Below, piece by piece: positions 17,017-25,405 of a DNA stretch of 39,036 bases. The first letter of the stretch is position 1. The number at the start of each line of letters is the position of its first letter. The position numbers and the translations under genes are program-made. The DNA is taken from assembly GCA_910584655.1 (NCBI GenBank), contig CAJUBJ010000012.1, forward strand, positions 1-39,036, in the 5' to 3' direction. Origin of the DNA: an uncultured Bacilli bacterium (GTDB lineage Bacteria > Bacillota_I > Bacilli_A > RF39 > UBA660). The notes under the pieces are model-generated. The model made no database searches, had not been told where the DNA came from, and saw only the letters and a program-made list of their open reading frames with translations.

Positions 17017-17036
17017 GGAGTAATACTCCTTTTTCT
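17015..17036 (+). terminator. hpf terminator overlapping its stop codon
   Basis: AAGGAGT at 17015-17021 pairs with ACTCCTT at 17025-17031, then a T run. The TAA stop (17014-17016) runs into the 5' arm. Confidence 0.7.
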
Positions 17037-17170
17037 TATGCCTAAATCTATAAATTTAATCAAAAATAACAATATATTCCTATTTTCGATTGCAATTAGT
17101 ATTAAAATAAATTACAATATATTATACGAAAAAAGGTAAAGAGAAAATTGTTTAATACTTTACATATTTT

Positions 17171-17179
17171 TGGTATAAT
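17171..17179 (+). promoter_or_regulatory. Extended -10 promoter of secA
   Basis: TGGTATAAT ends 22 bases before the secA ATG. Confidence 0.65.
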
Positions 17180-17201
17180 ATAACTCGTGGAGGTATGCGC
17201 A

Positions 17202-19700
17202 ATGGGATTTTTTAGAAAATTAATTGACTCAGAATATAAAGAATTAAAAAGGTTTGAAAAAATAGCTAATAAAATAGAAGAACTTAGTGATGAAATGGAA
17301 GCATTAAGTGATGAAGAGCTAAAAGCTAAAACAGCAGAATTTAAAGAACAATTAGCTAATGGTACAGATTTAGAAGAATTAGTTGTACCAGCATTTGCTG
17401 TTGTTAGAGAAGCTGCCTATCGTGTGATTGGTGAAAAACCATATTTTGTACAAATTTTAGGTGGTCTAGCAATTCACTATGGTAATATAGCAGAAATGAA
17501 AACAGGAGAAGGTAAAACTTTAACAGAAACAATGCCTACTTACCTAAATGCACTAACTGGTAAAGGCGTTCATATTATTACTGTAAACGAATTCTTAGCA
17601 AAACGTGACTCTGAATGGATGGGAAATATTTTTAGATTCTTAGGATTAACTGTTGGTCTAAATATGCGTGAAATGTCTCCTTCTGATAAAAGAGCTGCAT
17701 ATAATTGTGATGTTTTATATTCTACAAACAACGAAATTGGTTTTGACTATCTAAGAGATAATATGGTAGTAAAATCAAGTGATAGAGTACAAAGACCGTT
17801 AAATTTCTGTATTGTAGATGAAGTGGATTCAATTTTAATTGACGAAGCAAGAACACCATTAATAATATCTGGCGGTAAATTTGATTCTAAAGATTTATAT
17901 ACATCAGCAGACAGAGCTGTAAAAAAACTAAAAGAAGAAGATTATACAGTAGATGAAAAAACAAAAAGTGTTTCATTAACTGATAGTGGTGTTGAAAAAA
18001 TAGAAAAAACTTTCCATTTAGGAAATTTATATGATTTAGAAAATGCAGTATTAGTTCATCATTTAAATCAATCTTTAAAAGCAAATTATGGCTTTAAAAT
18101 AGATGTAGATTATGTAGTAGAAGATGATGCAATTATAATTGTTGATCAATTTACTGGTCGTTTAATGCATGGACGTCAATTTAGTGATGGTTTACATCAA
18201 GCTATCGAAGCTAAAGAGGGCGTAAAAATTAATGAAGAAACTAAGACTATGGCAACAATAACATTCCAAAACTTATTTAGAATGTATGCAAAATTGTCTG
18301 GTATGACAGGTACAGCTAAGACAGAAGAAGAAGAATTTAGAGATATTTACAATATGTATGTTATTCAAATTCCAACAAATAGGCCTGTTATAAGAGAAGA
18401 TTTACCGGATTTAGTTTATGCAACAGAAAAAGGTAAATTTGCTGCTATAGTAAGAAAAATAAAAGAAATACATGAAACTGGTCAACCAATCCTAGTTGGT
18501 ACAATTTCAGTAGAAAACAACGAAAAATTAAGTAACTTACTAAAAAAAGAAGGACTAAAGCATGAAGTTTTAAATGCTAAAAATCATGAAAGAGAAGCAG
18601 AAATAGTAGCTAAAGCAGGTGAAATTGGTGCAATTACAATCGCTACAAATATGGCAGGACGTGGTACTGACATTAAATTAGCTGATGGTGTAAAAGAACT
18701 TGGTGGACTATGTGTTATAGGTACAGAAAGACATGAATCACGTCGTATTGATAACCAATTACGTGGTCGTTCTGGTCGTCAAGGAGATCCAGGTATGTCT
18801 CAATTCTTTGTATCATTTGATGATGATTTAATGAGACGTTTCGGAACAGATAAAATTAAACAAATGTTAATCAATGTCGGTTTCACAGATGAACAAGCAA
18901 TCCGCTCTAAAACGTTTACAAAAAGTATTGAAACTGCTCAAAAGAAAGTAGAAGGAAATAACTATGATACTCGTAAATCATTGCTAGACTATGATAACGT
19001 TATGAACGAACAAAGAGAAATTATCTATTCAAGAAGAAACGAAATTCTTGATCAAGAAGATATTTCAGAAAGAACACAAGCTACATTTGATAGCAATATC
19101 GCTAATTTAGTAGATAGTCATATTGAACCAGAAGGATATTTAACAGATGATGATAAATCAGAAATAATTGAATATTTAAATACGAACCTAATTAAAACAA
19201 CAAAATTAGAAGTATCTGAAATAGAAGAAATGAAAGATGAAGCTGAAGTTAAATCATACTTAACAGAAAAAGTTAAAGAAGATTATGAAGCTAAAACCAA
19301 GAGTGTTCCAAAAGAAATAATTGCAGAATTTGAAAAAGCAATTGCTTTACGTGTTATAGATGAAGCATGGGTAGATCATATTGGTGCAATGGAACATCTT
19401 AGAGAAGGTATTGGTCTTCGTGGATATGGTCAAACTAATCCTCTTCAAGCTTATACTATGGAAGGATATGATTTATTTGATGCTTTAATGAGCAGTATTG
19501 AATCAAGAATTTCTATATTCTTATTAAAAGCTGAAGTAAGACAAAATACTGAAAGAAAAGATCAAAGAAATAATAAAATAGTTCATGATACACATTTAAA
19601 GACAAAAGGAACTCCAGTAAAAGCAGACAAAAAAGTTGGAAGAAACGACTTATGTCCTTGTGGATCGGGAAAAAAATATAAGCAATGCTGCGGAAAGTGA
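17202..19700 (+). CDS. secA: Protein translocase ATPase SecA
   Basis: Motor ATPase driving preproteins through SecYEG. Walker A is MKTGEGKT, the DEAD-type box is VDEVDSILIDEARTPLI, and the helicase-like motif NMAGRGTDIKL and RGRSGRQGDPG follow; the C-terminus has the zinc-binding CPCGSGKKYKQCC that contacts SecB or ribosome. The in-frame GTG at 17187 overlaps the GTGGAGGT ribosome site, so the ATG at 17202 is chosen (832 residues). The last 14 codons (19659-19700) are duplicated with synonymous changes at 24479-24520, so the present 3' end appears to be supplied by an integrated element. Confidence 0.97.
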   Translation: MGFFRKLIDSEYKELKRFEKIANKIEELSDEMEALSDEELKAKTAEFKEQLANGTDLEELVVPAFAVVREAAYRVIGEKPYFVQILGGLAIHYGNIAEMKTGEGKTLTETMPTYLNALTGKGVHIITVNEFLAKRDSEWMGNIFRFLGLTVGLNMREMSPSDKRAAYNCDVLYSTNNEIGFDYLRDNMVVKSSDRVQRPLNFCIVDEVDSILIDEARTPLIISGGKFDSKDLYTSADRAVKKLKEEDYTVDEKTKSVSLTDSGVEKIEKTFHLGNLYDLENAVLVHHLNQSLKANYGFKIDVDYVVEDDAIIIVDQFTGRLMHGRQFSDGLHQAIEAKEGVKINEETKTMATITFQNLFRMYAKLSGMTGTAKTEEEEFRDIYNMYVIQIPTNRPVIREDLPDLVYATEKGKFAAIVRKIKEIHETGQPILVGTISVENNEKLSNLLKKEGLKHEVLNAKNHEREAEIVAKAGEIGAITIATNMAGRGTDIKLADGVKELGGLCVIGTERHESRRIDNQLRGRSGRQGDPGMSQFFVSFDDDLMRRFGTDKIKQMLINVGFTDEQAIRSKTFTKSIETAQKKVEGNNYDTRKSLLDYDNVMNEQREIIYSRRNEILDQEDISERTQATFDSNIANLVDSHIEPEGYLTDDDKSEIIEYLNTNLIKTTKLEVSEIEEMKDEAEVKSYLTEKVKEDYEAKTKSVPKEIIAEFEKAIALRVIDEAWVDHIGAMEHLREGIGLRGYGQTNPLQAYTMEGYDLFDALMSSIESRISIFLLKAEVRQNTERKDQRNNKIVHDTHLKTKGTPVKADKKVGRNDLCPCGSGKKYKQCCGK
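19659..19700 (+). repeat. Left attachment copy (current secA end)
   Basis: Last 13 sense codons plus TGA of secA. Matches 24479-24520 at 31 of 42 bases. All nine differences within sense codons are synonymous third-base changes; the other two are TGA versus TAG. Confidence 0.8.
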
Positions 19701-19713
19701 GTATTTATAAGGC

Positions 19714-19769
19714 TTTGCGAAGATTTTGCAAAATTAAAAAATGTTGACAAATTCATATTTGTTTGCAAA
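19714..19769 (+). repeat. TTTGC palindromes at left end of element
   Basis: TTTGCG at 19714-19719, the perfect 12-base palindrome ATTTTGCAAAAT at 19723-19734, and TTTGCAAA at 19762-19769. Related sequences occur near the right end (24318-24343). Candidate arm-type or regulator binding sites. A TTGACA at 19744-19749 lies between them, but I see no good -10 for it. Confidence 0.4.
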
Positions 19770-19803
19770 TAATTTAAAAAGTATGGCTTAATGCCTTAAA
19801 AAT

Positions 19804-19844
19804 AAAGGATGTAAACAGAAAAAATATGTGAACATCCTTTTAAA
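19804..19844 (+). terminator. Terminator-like hairpin after secA
   Basis: AAAGGATGT (19804-19812) pairs with ACATCCTTT (19832-19840), 9 bp around a 19-base loop, with a short T run. It lies in the 169-base gap between secA and the KilA-N gene. Confidence 0.5.
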
Positions 19845-19869
19845 ATTCAAGAAAGTGAGGTAATATCTA

Positions 19870-20754
19870 TTGAAAAAAGATGAAGTAACAGCAGAAATAA
19901 TTGTAAAAGAAAATAAAGTAGGAATTTTAAGAGTAGCAAATGTAAATTATATTTCATTAACAGATTTGGCTAAGTATCAAAATTCTAGTGATCCATCTTT
20001 TACAGTAAAAAATTGGTTAAGAAGAATTACAACCATTGACTACATTGGTTTATGGGAAGAAATTCATAATCCTAATTTTAATTTGGTCGAATTCGACCAA
20101 ATTAAAACTGAGTATGGTAGAAACTCTTTTGCAATGTCTCCTTCACAGTGGATTAAAAGAACTAATGCAGTAGGTATTATCTCTAAAGGCGGAAGGTATA
20201 GCATTGGAACTTTCGCACATCCAGATATTGCATTTGAATTTGCTAGTTGGTTATCTCCAGAATTTAAGTTATATTTAATAACTGAATTTGAGAGATTAAA
20301 AACTAATGAAGCGTATCAAGAAAAAATAGATTGGCAAGCTAATAGAATACTTTCAAAGTTAAACTATGTAGTTCATACTGATGCAGTAAAGACTTATATA
20401 GTTCCAACGCTTACAGAAGCACAAAAAAAATTCGTATATGCTGAAGAGGCAGATGTTTTAAATGTTGCATTATTTGGTATGACAGCAAAAGAATGGAGAG
20501 AAAACAATCCTGAACTTGCAAAAGATGGAAATATGAGAGATTATACTGATTTACTACATTTAGTAATATTAAATAATCTTCAAAATACAAATGCGGAATT
20601 GATTGAAGAAAAAGTACCTCAAAGCGAAAGACTTATTAGACTAAATAATTCTGCAAGAAGACAGATGAAAGTATTAAAAGACAATAAGAATATTAAAAAA
20701 TTAGAGTTATTACAAAAACAAGTTAATGAAGAAAAAGAAATATTAATTGATTAA
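19870..20754 (+). CDS. KilA-N domain protein
   Basis: DNA-binding protein with an N-terminal KilA-N domain (residues about 15-135: YISLTDLAKYQ, VKNWLRRITTIDYIGLWEEIHN, GGRYSIGTFAHPDIAFEFASW, YLITEFERLK). KilA-N domains are typical of phages, large DNA viruses and mobile islands, where they often act as antirepressors or regulators. The C-terminal half (YVVHTDAVKTYIVP onward) is conserved in bacterial members but has no known role. The start is a TTG with GTGAGG about 10 bases upstream. It is the first gene of the element, so regulation of the integrase or cargo is a reasonable inference. Confidence 0.85.
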   Translation: MKKDEVTAEIIVKENKVGILRVANVNYISLTDLAKYQNSSDPSFTVKNWLRRITTIDYIGLWEEIHNPNFNLVEFDQIKTEYGRNSFAMSPSQWIKRTNAVGIISKGGRYSIGTFAHPDIAFEFASWLSPEFKLYLITEFERLKTNEAYQEKIDWQANRILSKLNYVVHTDAVKTYIVPTLTEAQKKFVYAEEADVLNVALFGMTAKEWRENNPELAKDGNMRDYTDLLHLVILNNLQNTNAELIEEKVPQSERLIRLNNSARRQMKVLKDNKNIKKLELLQKQVNEEKEILID

Positions 20755-20822
20755 AATAGAAGAGTGTTAACAGACAATGTTAATGCTCTTTTGTTTTATA
20801 TATAAAAGGAAAGGATGATTAT

Positions 20823-22091
20823 ATGAGAAGAGTAAATGTAAGAAAAAGAGGAAAGGTTTATCAATATCAATTTGAAATTGGAACTATTACTGGTAAAAGG
20901 AAGTTTATTAACAAGTCAGGCTTTAAAAGTCAGAACGAAGCATATGCTGCTGGACAACTTGCTTATGAAAAATATATAAATGGAGGTGTAACTTTTAAAC
21001 AATCACAAATGTTATATTCTGATTATTTAGATTATTGGATGAAGGAATATTTTGAAATAAATTATAAATACACAACAGCAAAAAGATATTCTGAAGCATT
21101 TGAATCTATTAAAAAGGAATTAGGTAAATATAGATTAGCATATCTAACTCCTTATGTACTAAATCAAGCATTACTTAGAATTGCTCAAAAAGTAAATTCA
21201 AAAGATGCATTAAGAAATTATCAAAAGGTGATTAGAAGTTCATTAAGAGATGCTGCCTATTATTTTGGTTTTATTGAAAATAATCCTACAGCAGATTTAC
21301 AATTACCTAGATTCTATTCTTTTGAGGTAAAAAAAACGATGTAAAACATATCTATACTCAAAAAGAAATTGATATGATATTGTTGAGATTCAAAAATAAC
21401 TGTACTTTTACTTGTGCATTTCTAACTGCGTGTTATACAGGAATGAGAACAGGAGAAGTATTAGCTTTGACATGGGATGATATAGATTTAGACAAACAAA
21501 TAATAAAAGTTAATAAAACAGTATATGCAAAGACTAAAGATGAAAATGGTAGATGGTATTTTGGTACAACTAAAACAGTAGGTAGTTGTCGAGAGGTTTA
21601 TATCTGTGATACTTTAAAAATAGCATTGCAAAACTATAAAAAGAATCAAGAAATTATATAAAAAAAACTATCATAGATATTATTTAGAGGAAATTAAAAA
21701 TAAATATGGCAAGATTGTAGATTATAAAATAATTAAACTTAAACACAAATCTAAAAATAGAAAACAAGTTAATATAATTTTTACAAAAAAGGATGGTAAA
21801 TATTCTGGAACAGATTTACTCAAATATCCATTTAAAATTATTCATGAAGAGCTAAATATTAAAAATTGTAGATTTTATGATTTAAGAGGGAGCTTTGCAA
21901 CTACAACATTACGAAGTGGAATTGAAATTAAAGATGTGTCTGATGTGCTTGGACATAGTAGAATAGAAACTACGGAAAATTATTATATTAGTAGCAATGA
22001 AGAAACAAAAAGAAGTGCAAGCGAGTCATTTGAACAAATAGTACAATCTAAAATAATTAATGAGATAATAAATTACGATACAGAAAAATAA
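20823..22091 (+). pseudogene. Tyrosine recombinase/integrase, broken by two frameshifts
   Basis: Site-specific integrase presumably responsible for insertion at secA. Segment 1 (20823-21344): arm-binding and SAM-like core-binding domains (MRRVNVRKRGKVYQYQFEIG; YSDYLDYWMKEYF). Segment 2, in the -1 frame from about 21335, reads TQKEIDMILLRF and carries the catalytic Arg in TGMRTGEVLALTWDDI. Segment 3, after a second shift near 21659, returns to the first frame and has FYDLRGSFATTTLRSG, LGHSRIETTENYY with the Tyr nucleophile, ending at TAA 22089-22091. Both breaks are at runs of eight A. Catalytic residues are otherwise intact, so either decay is recent, the sequence has homopolymer errors, or translation shifts at the first run. 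Confidence 0.85.
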
Positions 22092-22176
22092 TTAATTCTT
22101 TAATATATTATAATTTATCAAAATATGGTAAAATAAACAATAATTAAATTACTAAAAAAGTGAGGAAAAGTTGATT

Positions 22177-24264
22177 ATGGAAGTGACTATTAAAAATTGT
22201 AATAATATTAAAGAAGGAATTATTGATATAGTTCTCAATAAACTAAATATTAAATATGGAATAAATGGAACGGGAAAATCAACCATTTCTAAAGCAATTA
22301 TTAAGCAAATACATGGAGAAACATTAGATGTTCTAAAACCTTTTAATAGTGATGAAAGTATAATGCCTAGTATAACAGGATGTGAAACCTTTAAAAGTGT
22401 AAAAATTTATAATGATGATTATGTTTCTCAATACTTATTTTTACCTAATGGAGATGATTTACATAAAAATTCTTTTGAAGTATTTATTAAACCAGATAAC
22501 TATGAAAGCCAGATAGAGGATATTAATAGGATTTTAAATATAGTAAAGGAATATGTTTCAGAAAATAGCATAATTGATAATTTAATAATTCAGAGAAATG
22601 AATTAAATAAAATATTAAAATTAAATGCAAAAAGGACCTCAATAAATTCTACAGGTCTTGGAAAGGCTCTTGCCACAGGAAATAAAATAATTAATATTCC
22701 AGAAGAATTATCAGAGTTTTCAGAATTCTTGAATTTCAAGGATAAAGTAAAATGGTACAGCTGGCAAAATAGTGGACGAGAATATATTGTGGAAAATAAA
22801 TGTCCCTTTTGTGCAAAAAAACTAGATGATAAATTTAAAGCATATATGGAGACATTAGATAATTTATTTGATAAAAAAAACGTTGAAGCATTATCAAAAA
22901 TGGAATCTATATTTGAAAATATCTCTAATTTGATAAGTGAAGATACAAATAAATTTATTGATGATATTTTAAAAGATGAAAATCCTATTTCAGATATAAA
23001 TAAAGAAAAAGTTGCAAAATTAATTGTTGAAATTGATGTTATATGCAATAAACTTTTATTTTTTGTACAATTAGATTACTCAAAATTAAAAGATATTGAT
23101 GATTTAGAAAAAACATTATTATCTACAAGATTTAATACTAATGAGTATAAATACATCTGCGGTGAGGATTTTCTTAAAATTATGGTTGAATTAAATTGTA
23201 AAATAGACGAAATGCAATCTAGCATCCAACTATTAAGAAAAAATATTAACATTTTAAATTCTAGTATGAAAACGTCTGCAAATAAAAATAGGCAGAGAAT
23301 TAATGACTTTCTTGATACTGTGGGAATGAATTATGAGGTAAAAGTAGAAAATGAAAAATTGCTTTTATTATATAAAGGAACTGAAATTATAGTGGATGTT
23401 AATACTCATTTAAGTTGGGGAGAGAAAAATGCATTTGCATTATCTTTGTTTCTCTTTGATTGCAAACATGAAAATCCTGATTTAATAATATTGGATGATC
23501 CTGTTTCTTCATTTGATTTTAATAAGAAATATGCAATTACTCACTATCTATTTAATCAAAAAGATAGTTTACAAGGAAAAACAATATTAATGTTAACTCA
23601 TGATTTAGAACCAATAATCAATATGGTTAAAATAAAAAAATTTGGTTTTGTATCTAGTTTTTATTTAGAAAACACAAATGGAGTTATTACAGAAAATAGA
23701 ATATTAGAAAATGATATTAATTCTATTTTAAATGTTACTAAAAATAATTATGAAAATACAAATATTAACATTGTTAATAGACTTATTCATTTAAGAAGAT
23801 ATCTTGAATTAAATAATGAATATTCTTTTGAATATAATATGATTTCTTCACTTTTAAAAGGATATGAAAATCCAAAATATATAAATGGAACAATAAATAG
23901 GACTTTTAATGCTGAAGAATTTGAAAATACGGAAAATAAGATAAGATTATTTATAAAAGAATTTGACTACAAAGAAATACAAAATAATATAAAAAATAGA
24001 ACTTATATGAAACAGTTATACTTAAAAACTATTAATAATTATGAAAAAACAGAAATTTTTAGAATTATATTGAAAACGTTTGGATTACCTAATGTTAATC
24101 CTATATTAGAAGAATTCATAAATGAAGAATTTCATATAGAAAATACATACATATTCCAGTTAGATCCATATGCATATAATATTGTTCCAAATTATATTAT
24201 AGAAATATGTGATGTTATTATCAATAGAATGACAGTAGAAGAATCCGTTTTAGTAACTAATTGA
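22177..24264 (+). CDS. AAA_13/ABC-type ATPase, RloC/PrrC-like, candidate defence protein
   Basis: Large ABC-class ATPase of 695 residues with a split nucleotide-binding domain: Walker A GINGTGKS at 28-35, a central helical part with a CPFC zinc-hook-like motif at 209-212, ABC signature LSWGE at 412-416, Walker B LIILDDP near 436-442 and the switch His in LTHD near 475. This architecture is that of AAA_13 proteins, including the anticodon nucleases PrrC and RloC and other phage-defence ATPases. The C-terminal 200 residues (RLIHLRRYLELNN onward) would hold the effector, but I recognise no nuclease motif with certainty. It is the only cargo gene of the element. The TTG at 22171 is an alternative start, closer to GTGAGGA. 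Confidence 0.75.
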   Translation: MEVTIKNCNNIKEGIIDIVLNKLNIKYGINGTGKSTISKAIIKQIHGETLDVLKPFNSDESIMPSITGCETFKSVKIYNDDYVSQYLFLPNGDDLHKNSFEVFIKPDNYESQIEDINRILNIVKEYVSENSIIDNLIIQRNELNKILKLNAKRTSINSTGLGKALATGNKIINIPEELSEFSEFLNFKDKVKWYSWQNSGREYIVENKCPFCAKKLDDKFKAYMETLDNLFDKKNVEALSKMESIFENISNLISEDTNKFIDDILKDENPISDINKEKVAKLIVEIDVICNKLLFFVQLDYSKLKDIDDLEKTLLSTRFNTNEYKYICGEDFLKIMVELNCKIDEMQSSIQLLRKNINILNSSMKTSANKNRQRINDFLDTVGMNYEVKVENEKLLLLYKGTEIIVDVNTHLSWGEKNAFALSLFLFDCKHENPDLIILDDPVSSFDFNKKYAITHYLFNQKDSLQGKTILMLTHDLEPIINMVKIKKFGFVSSFYLENTNGVITENRILENDINSILNVTKNNYENTNINIVNRLIHLRRYLELNNEYSFEYNMISSLLKGYENPKYINGTINRTFNAEEFENTENKIRLFIKEFDYKEIQNNIKNRTYMKQLYLKTINNYEKTEIFRIILKTFGLPNVNPILEEFINEEFHIENTYIFQLDPYAYNIVPNYIIEICDVIINRMTVEESVLVTN

Positions 24265-24291
24265 TAAAATATTTAAATATTACAATGATTG

Positions 24292-24300
24292 TGATATAAT
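24292..24300 (+). promoter_or_regulatory. Extended -10 at the right end of the element
   Basis: TGATATAAT directed to the right, 28 bases after the ATPase stop. No gene follows for almost 500 bases, so it may drive a short RNA ending at the 24583-24613 terminator. Confidence 0.45.
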
Positions 24301-24317
24301 TTTAGTGAGTGAAGGGT

Positions 24318-24343
24318 GCAAACATTGTTTGCAAAATGTTTGC
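24318..24343 (+). repeat. GCAAACA/TGTTTGC repeats at right end of element
   Basis: A perfect inverted repeat (GCAAACA 24318-24324, TGTTTGC 24326-24332) is followed by another TGTTTGC at 24337-24343; TTTGCAAAAT is shared with the left end at 19725-19734. Confidence 0.45.
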
Positions 24344-24361
24344 GGATAAGAAATAGTTTAT

Positions 24362-24471
24362 AGTAACAGTAATACTATAAATACCACAAATACTAATGTT
24401 ACGGAATTCACAAAATATTGAAATAACAATAATATAGTAAATATCATAAATACTATATATACTGAATTTAC
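24362..24471 (+). repeat. Imperfect tandem repeat with 60-base period
   Basis: Bases 24362-24411 and 24422-24471 align without gaps at roughly three quarters identity, offset by exactly 60 bases. The second unit ends 7 bases before the duplicated secA end. It is not an open frame: an in-frame TGA lies at 24419-24421. Confidence 0.6.
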
Positions 24472-24478
24472 TTCAACT

Positions 24479-24520
24479 TGTGGTTCTGGTAAGAAGTATA
24501 AACAATGTTGCGGTAAATAG
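24479..24520 (+). repeat. Right attachment copy: displaced original end of secA
   Basis: Encodes CGSGKKYKQCCGK and TAG, the same peptide as the end of secA, but is fused to no open frame upstream. It is followed at 24515-24534 by an 8-bp hairpin overlapping the stop (AAATAGAG with CTCTATTT) and by a strong terminator at 24583, the expected surroundings of the native secA 3' end. Confidence 0.8.
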
Positions 24521-24582
24521 AGATTGCTCTATTTGGTTATGTTTATAAAAAAATTAATATATTAATCCAGAAAAATATTTTC

Positions 24583-24613
24583 AAAAAGTCATCAATTTTT
24601 GATGACTTTTTTT
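24583..24613 (+). terminator. Strong terminator after the displaced secA end
   Basis: A 13-bp perfect stem (AAAAAGTCATCAA with its complement at 24599-24611) with a 3-base loop and T run. It lies in the 526-base gene-free stretch 24265-24790, which also holds the repeats, the attachment copy and the apt promoter; I see nothing else there. Confidence 0.85.
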
Positions 24614-24694
24614 GTTGTTGAATTTAAGAATTAGAAAATTAAATATTAATTAATATAGCATTTTATAACTTAGTAACAAAAAAACAATAAGTCA

Positions 24695-24723
24695 TTGACT
24701 TTTCGTGCACTTTGTATTAAAAT
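24695..24723 (+). promoter_or_regulatory. Sigma-A promoter of the apt-like gene
   Basis: TTGACT (24695-24700), 17-base spacer, TAAAAT (24718-24723). A 60-base leader precedes the gene; it shows no purine riboswitch hallmarks. Confidence 0.7.
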
Positions 24724-24790
24724 GTAACTATGTAGAGGAGAGATATTCAGATAGTTAAAAATAATAAATAAAATAAAAGGAGAGAATTAA

Positions 24791-25405
24791 ATGAAAATTA
24801 TAGAACAAGGAAATTATACTAAGGTTGAAGAAAAGAAAAAAATAGAAAGAACAGGAGATATATTATATAGAGTTCAAGAAAATTGGCCAATTGAAGGAGT
24901 TAACTTTGTTGATTTGACTCCAACTTTAACAAGTGGTGAAAACTTTAAAAAGGTAGCAACTTCTTTAAAAAATATGATTTTAGAAAATAGTGGAGATTTT
25001 GATTATATTATTTCACCCGATGCACGTGGATTTATATGGGGTAGTTATGTTGCTGCACTTTTAGAAAAACCTTTAATTACGGTTAGAAAACATGGTAAAT
25101 TACCAGAAAGTTGTGTAATGTCAACAACAAAGGATACAACAGAATATTCAAGTATTGAGCTTGATATCCCAGAAGTAGACATAGCTGGAAAAAAATGTGT
25201 ATTTATTGATGATGTTTATGCAACTGGTGGAACTTACAAGGCATGCCAAAAGTTAGTAGCAGAAAATAAAGGTCAATTGAATGAGGCGTATGTTGTTCTA
25301 AATGTTGTATTAACAAAAGATAAAATTAATGCTTTGATGACAAGCGATGAACTTATAATTAATAATCAACCAATAGTAAAAGAAAAGAAAAAGCTTAAAA
25401 AATAA
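24791..25405 (+). CDS. Adenine phosphoribosyltransferase-like protein
   Basis: Type I phosphoribosyltransferase for purine salvage. The PRPP-binding motif is CVFIDDVYATGGTYKA, and the Apt-specific pattern is present: FVDLTPTLTSGENFKKV (FRDITP equivalent), SPDARGFIWGSYVA and VRKHGKLPESCV. At 204 residues it is longer than the usual 170-180, with about 25 extra residues at the N-terminus and a Lys-rich tail (KEKKKLKK). Adenine is the likely base, but the SPDARG variation leaves another purine possible. Monocistronic with its own promoter. AAAGGAGAG precedes the ATG. Confidence 0.85.
   Translation: MKIIEQGNYTKVEEKKKIERTGDILYRVQENWPIEGVNFVDLTPTLTSGENFKKVATSLKNMILENSGDFDYIISPDARGFIWGSYVAALLEKPLITVRKHGKLPESCVMSTTKDTTEYSSIELDIPEVDIAGKKCVFIDDVYATGGTYKACQKLVAENKGQLNEAYVVLNVVLTKDKINALMTSDELIINNQPIVKEKKKLKK

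Larger units (their letters stand above)
19659..24520 (+). mobile_element. Integrative element in the 3' end of secA (about 4.8 kb)
   Basis: Bounded by two copies of the secA 3' end 4,820 bases apart. Contents in order: a new terminator, a KilA-N gene, a frameshifted tyrosine recombinase gene, an AAA_13-type ATPase gene, repeats, and the displaced original end of secA followed by two hairpins. TTTGC-containing palindromes lie just inside both ends and could be recombinase arm sites. No conjugation or phage structural genes are present, so it is a small integrated island or a decayed satellite-like element. Boundaries are inferred; exact crossover lies somewhere in the 42-base duplication. Confidence 0.8.

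Noticed and set aside
22590..23048. - strand open frame within the island ATPase, possible antitoxin
   Set aside because: Composition is that of a shadow frame and there is no ribosome site.
24362..24471. CRISPR array
   Set aside because: Only two imperfect units with no separate spacers.
24362..24520. Coding remnant of an alternative SecA linker fused to the displaced tail
   Set aside because: An in-frame TGA at 24419-24421 interrupts it and the peptide does not resemble the SecA linker.
24723..24790. Purine riboswitch before the apt-like gene
   Set aside because: Leader is too short and lacks the conserved three-way junction.
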